DNA of 8,472 nucleotides, taken from NCBI GenBank assembly GCA_017395725.1, contig JAFQOB010000038.1, positions 1 through 8,472 of the forward strand, in the 5' to 3' direction. Shown one piece after another: positions 5,560 through 8,472 of the stretch. A program made the position numbers and the translations under genes. Every line of letters begins with the position of its first letter. Position 1 is the stretch's first letter. The notes beneath the pieces are model-generated. The model was not told the DNA's origin. It saw nothing but the letters and a program-made list of their open reading frames with translations, and did no database searches. The DNA is from Clostridia bacterium. GTDB taxonomy: Bacteria; Bacillota_A; Clostridia; Oscillospirales; CAG-272.

Positions 5560-5633
5560 TATCTTATTATTACGAGGTGTTTCACTATGAAAAAACTGAA
5601 AATCACAGCAACAAAAAGATTTTTTGTAATTAT

Positions 5634-6770
5634 TTACAGCTCAATAAAAATATGCTCTTCCGCCGATCTTTTCGCCGCCAAACAAAGAGCCGCACTGCTT
5701 ATCCCTTCGGAAAGTGGAGCGATGGAAGTTGCTTTTCCCTCCATAACCTTTACGAAATTGTCCGCCAAAGCGACATCACCGCCAAAGTGAGCGCCTTCTG
5801 TCTTCCCAAGCTTGTGGGTCTCAATAACATCGGCATCATGGCGGTACACCGTTACTGTATCTTTATACCAGTCAAACTCCAGTGTTCCCTTATATCCAAT
5901 AAGCCTTGCACCCCTCTTAGATGCACCGTTTCGCACAATAAAATCCTGTGAATAAACAACGTGCATTCCGCTTTCGTATTCGATTATAACGCTTCCGCTG
6001 TCCTCGTTACCCGTATCCACTGCAAAACAGCAATACTCACCTTTAGGTCTCGTATCTCCCGCCTTATATACGTTTGCGGGGCTTTCCGGACAGTCTGCTG
6101 CTTCGGGACAGTCTGCACACTTTAACCCTGCCGGCTTATCTCCCTTGAATATCTGTTTCGATTTCATTGCACACAGTCTTACCGGCCTCTGTCCATTCAA
6201 AATATGGTTTATATAGTCAAGATCGTGGGTCGCCTTTTGCAAAAACAGTCCCCCCGTCTCATTCTCATCTCTATACCACTTATGATAATATCCTCTGGCA
6301 TAAGTAACGTTGTTATATGCTTGTATATGTTCGATCTTTCCGATTTTTCCGCTGTCAACTAACTCTTTCACGAAATTAACAAGTTTAGTATTTCGAAGCG
6401 GAAAAGAAACAACAGTCTTTTTGTCCATAAAATCTATTGTTTTCAGTCTCTCCAGATCCTCATAAGTAGTACAAACAGGCTTTTCCAAAAACATAGGCAA
6501 TCCATACTTTGCGACCAAAAGTGCATAATCTGTATGGGTAGAGCATCTGGTTCCTATACATACGCCATCAAGCTTCTCGTTTTTCAACATCTCTTCAGCA
6601 TCCGAATAGTATTTGACAGATGAAAACCTTTCCTCATTAAGATTAACTTTCTTTACTCTTTCAATATCAGTATCGCAAACGCAGGTAAGAGCAACATCTC
6701 CCGCATCCAATATCTTTTTCACAACGCCTGTCATTCTGGCACCGCAGCCTATTACACCAAGCTTTAACAT
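5634..6770 (-). CDS. Gfo/Idh/MocA-family NAD(P)-dependent oxidoreductase
   Basis: The start at ATG 6768-6770 (378 residues) is chosen for AAGGA 7 nt upstream. A GTG 30 bases earlier has no ribosome binding site. The N-terminal Rossmann fold shows GVIGCGARMTG (5-15) for NAD(P) binding and an acidic VCDTD after strand 2. FLEKPVC (95-100) carries the family's EKP signature with K97. KATHDLDYINHIL (179-191) carries the catalytic H182/D185 region, and GAHFGGD (326-332) is in the C-terminal sheet. A Cys cluster, C218-x2-C221-x5-C227 plus C247-C248, lies in the substrate domain. A CxxCP...CP element of this kind is recalled from a clostridial subgroup and may bind a metal. The family oxidises or reduces sugars, inositols and their derivatives; the substrate here is unknown. 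It is divergent from an AraC-type regulator, a usual arrangement for an inducible catabolic enzyme. The promoter is not clear. Confidence 0.92.
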   Translation of the reverse strand: MLKLGVIGCGARMTGVVKKILDAGDVALTCVCDTDIERVKKVNLNEERFSSVKYYSDAEEMLKNEKLDGVCIGTRCSTHTDYALLVAKYGLPMFLEKPVCTTYEDLERLKTIDFMDKKTVVSFPLRNTKLVNFVKELVDSGKIGKIEHIQAYNNVTYARGYYHKWYRDENETGGLFLQKATHDLDYINHILNGQRPVRLCAMKSKQIFKGDKPAGLKCADCPEAADCPESPANVYKAGDTRPKGEYCCFAVDTGNEDSGSVIIEYESGMHVVYSQDFIVRNGASKRGARLIGYKGTLEFDWYKDTVTVYRHDADVIETHKLGKTEGAHFGGDVALADNFVKVMEGKATSIAPLSEGISSAALCLAAKRSAEEHIFIEL

Positions 6771-6814
6771 ACAAACATCCTTCTTTCCAATAAACTTCAC
6801 TTTTTTGCTAAACC

Positions 6815-6831
6815 ACAGACAACACGTCTGT
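6815..6831. promoter_or_regulatory. Candidate operator between the dehydrogenase and AraC genes
   Basis: ACAGAC (6815-6820) and GTCTGT (6826-6831) form a 6-bp inverted repeat with a 5-bp spacer (AACAC). It sits 45 nt upstream of the dehydrogenase start, where an AraC-type regulator could act. I found no convincing -35/-10 pair for the dehydrogenase, only a TATTAT-like box on the minus strand near 6843-6848, which fits an activator-dependent promoter. Confidence 0.4.
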
Positions 6832-6909
6832 TTGTTATGTTCCTATAATACCACCAAAAAACAAGAATTAATATAGTTTTTTTCGCTGACTATTTGGACT
6901 TTTCTGCTA

Positions 6910-6938
6910 TTGACATACTATATCAAAAAGTGTATACT
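6910..6938 (+). promoter_or_regulatory. Sigma-A promoter of the AraC-type gene
   Basis: TTGACA (6910-6915), a 17-bp spacer, then TATACT (6933-6938). The start site would be near 6945, only about 15 nt before the ATG at 6960, so the mRNA has a very short leader made up mostly of the ribosome binding site. Confidence 0.82.
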
Positions 6939-6959
6939 CATTACAAAGGGGGCATATCT

Positions 6960-7775
6960 ATGATAAATAACACTTCGGAAAGAGTATCAAATGATTATAT
7001 CTCGGTAAATGCTTGCGGAAGACAGCACTTATTCACCAAAAGGCGTGGAAGCTACAGACCCTATGGCAGAAAAGACTATCACATATTATATATAGCCGAG
7101 GGCAGATGCTTCGTGACGTTAAATGGCGAAACAACAGAAGCCCCAAAAGGCTCCGTAATCGTTTACCTCCCCGTTCAACCACAAGAATACAGCTTTTGTT
7201 CCGAGGATGGTTCTATATCATACTACATACATTTTACCGGTACCGAATGCCAACAACTGATGCACGATACGGCACTTGATAAAAACAATATCTTCTATAT
7301 CGGAAAAAGCCATACCTTAGAGGGACTTTTTGATACGCTTATCAGCGAATATAAGCAGAAACTAAAGTTTTCCCCCCAACGTATGAACGGCATACTTCTT
7401 GAAATCATCTCGGTCATCGGTAGAAAAAACGCATATATGCTATCCGGCGGCAGTGACACGAACAAACGCTTTGATATAATTTGCGAATACATACACAATA
7501 ATTTTTCAGAGAAATTGACCCTAAAAGAACTTGCAACAAAATGTAATCTAAGCGAAAGCCGTTTTTCTCACCTCTTCACTGAATTATTCGGAAAAAGCCC
7601 AAAACAATATATTATGAACGTTCGTATGGAAAATGCAAAAGAACTGTTACTTGACAGCGATATGTCTATACTTGAAATCGGCTCCGCCGTCGGCCTTGAT
7701 GATCAAAACTATTTCAGCCGAATATTCAAAAAGCACTGCGGTATGTCCCCCTCCGAATTCAGAAACGATTATTAA
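6960..7775 (+). CDS. AraC/XylS-family transcriptional regulator
   Basis: The start at ATG 6960 gives 271 residues. AAAGGGGG lies about 8 nt upstream, and an ATG 66 nt earlier would begin within the promoter. Residues from about 15 to 100 are a cupin-like sensing domain (HILYIAEGRCFVTLNG 41-56, APKGSVIVYLP 61-71, ISYYIHFTG 86-94), as in AraC proteins that bind sugars. The C-terminal 100 residues hold the double helix-turn-helix: LTLKELATKCNLSESRFSHLF (187-207) and MSILEIGSAVGLDDQNYFSRIFKKHCGMSPSEFR (235-268), the latter with the classic family signature. It is divergent from the Gfo/Idh/MocA dehydrogenase and probably activates it in response to the sugar or polyol that the enzyme handles (inference). 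It ends in terminator copy 4. Confidence 0.93.
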   Translation: MINNTSERVSNDYISVNACGRQHLFTKRRGSYRPYGRKDYHILYIAEGRCFVTLNGETTEAPKGSVIVYLPVQPQEYSFCSEDGSISYYIHFTGTECQQLMHDTALDKNNIFYIGKSHTLEGLFDTLISEYKQKLKFSPQRMNGILLEIISVIGRKNAYMLSGGSDTNKRFDIICEYIHNNFSEKLTLKELATKCNLSESRFSHLFTELFGKSPKQYIMNVRMENAKELLLDSDMSILEIGSAVGLDDQNYFSRIFKKHCGMSPSEFRNDY

Positions 7776-7803
7776 AACTCGAACTGCTTGCAAACAAAAA
7801 CAA

Positions 7804-7850
7804 GAACACATCATTTTAGGTTTTTATCCTATGATGTGTCCATTTTTTAT
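7804..7850. terminator. Bidirectional terminator, dispersed repeat copy 4
   Basis: GAACACATCAT (7804-7814) pairs with ATGATGTGTCC (7831-7841) with one mismatch (A7805 against C7840). An inner AGG/CCT stem (7818-7820 with 7828-7830) resembles copy 1. An A-rich stretch precedes it and CATTTTTTATTT follows. It separates the convergent AraC and SGNH genes. Confidence 0.87.
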
Positions 7851-7886
7851 TTATCATAAGGTGTTTTTGATAAAAATCTTTATAAG

Positions 7887-8472
7887 TTATCGTATCTGCT
7901 CCATTATCTGCTCATATATCTGCTGCATACCAAGAATCGTAGGATGTCTTGTAAGTTTATCAATACCTTTAAGCTCCACAAACTCCACCCCCAAACGCTT
8001 TGAAGCGTTTCTTATACACTGAACTATTTCTGTTTTTATATCGCAATTTGCTATAAACACCAATCTCGCATCGGGATGGTTTTGCTTCAGTTTAGTCATA
8101 AAATAGCAAATAGCAGGTAGTGCAGAAAAAAGATCTTCTTTTTGCCAATCGGAATACATTTCTTCACCTAAAGGCGCACCGCACCAGCTATCATTCGTTC
8201 CACCAAAAACCAATATTGTATCAATAGCATTTTCTTTGAAAAATCCCGACTCCAATAATTTATGATATCTGCAAATAAAAGAAGACGTCTCCGAGCAATC
8301 TCCGGCATAACCCGTGTATCCTATTGCAGAACCCGACCAACTATCATTACGTATAAGTTTAGCGTCAGTATTCTTGAGAAGGTGTCCCCACCACGTTTGC
8401 TCCGCAAGCATTTTTGTAACCGGCTCTCCCCAATCTCCGCCCTCGTCACAATAATAAAAATCATAATCATCA
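7887..8472 (-). CDS. SGNH/GDSL-family hydrolase, C-terminal part (5' end outside window)
   Basis: The frame runs from the right edge to TAA 7887-7889, giving 194 residues. An internal ATG at 8409-8411 is not the start, because the frame continues upstream through YDFYYCDEGGDWGEPVTK. Motifs fit the SGNH fold: TWWGHLL, then NDSWSGSAIGYTGYAG (the oxyanion Gly/Ser-rich block), VFGGTNDSW (block III, with the Asn of GxND), FIANCD, and a terminal LTRHPTILGM that supplies the catalytic His. The N-terminal GDS block with the nucleophilic Ser is outside the window, so activity cannot be judged. Members of this subgroup, seen in gut Bacteroidetes and Firmicutes, are esterases such as carbohydrate acetylesterases; that role is inferred. 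Whether a signal peptide exists cannot be seen. It is convergent with the AraC gene. Confidence 0.85.
   Translation of the reverse strand, partial: DDYDFYYCDEGGDWGEPVTKMLAEQTWWGHLLKNTDAKLIRNDSWSGSAIGYTGYAGDCSETSSFICRYHKLLESGFFKENAIDTILVFGGTNDSWCGAPLGEEMYSDWQKEDLFSALPAICYFMTKLKQNHPDARLVFIANCDIKTEIVQCIRNASKRLGVEFVELKGIDKLTRHPTILGMQQIYEQIMEQIR

Noticed and set aside
5587..5790. A 67-codon plus-strand frame with a plausible GAGGTG ribosome binding site
   Set aside because: After about 16 codons it runs antisense through the dehydrogenase C-terminus, and the protein has no recognisable character; only its start signals are kept as a low-interest note.
6894..6959. A longer N-terminus for the AraC-type protein
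   Set aside because: The upstream start codon lies ahead of the -35/-10 promoter (6910-6938) and lacks a ribosome binding site, whereas ATG 6960 follows AAAGGGGG.

Overview
The window is AT-rich, with strong AAGGAG-type ribosome binding sites and canonical TTGACA-17-TATAAT promoters. Together with the tail of a GGGtGRT-family protein, this points to an anaerobic Firmicute of the class Clostridia, probably a gut or other fermentative lineage. The taxonomic call is inference; no rRNA or tRNA gene is present to anchor it.

Layout. Bases 1-118 hold the C-terminus of a GGGtGRT protein (+). It is followed by a compound 3' element: hairpin, terminator, second bidirectional terminator. Next comes a small divergent cassette, made of an XRE-type repressor (296-565, -) and, across an operator-rich promoter, a membrane-anchored protein (777-1400, +) whose frame is broken by a single TAG. 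Then follow a predicted papain-fold protein without signal peptide (1732-2820, +), a xylose-isomerase-like TIM-barrel protein (2987-3778, +), a long repeat-filled gap (3779-4169), and a lipoprotein paralogue of the papain-fold protein (4170-5420, -). The right end has a Gfo/Idh/MocA dehydrogenase (5634-6770, -) divergent from an AraC regulator (6960-7775, +), and an SGNH-hydrolase fragment running off the right edge (7887-8472, -).

Most genes are monocistronic, with their own promoter and terminator. The TIM-barrel isomerase, the NAD(P)-dependent sugar dehydrogenase, the AraC regulator and the SGNH esterase suggest carbohydrate or polyol use and regulation. That assembly is inferred, because no transporter or glycoside hydrolase is visible.

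The most distinctive content is non-coding. One dispersed inverted repeat (GGACACATCAT ... ATGATGTGTCC) ends four transcription units. A 67-nt terminator block is duplicated almost exactly 3.8 kb apart. The last codons of the GGGtGRT gene reappear beyond the repressor/membrane-protein cassette, as if that cassette had been inserted at the gene's 3' end. The two papain-fold paralogues, one predicted cytoplasmic and one a lipoprotein, flank the TIM-barrel gene and keep the same Cys/His/Glu positions; they are the best candidates here for an undescribed protein system.
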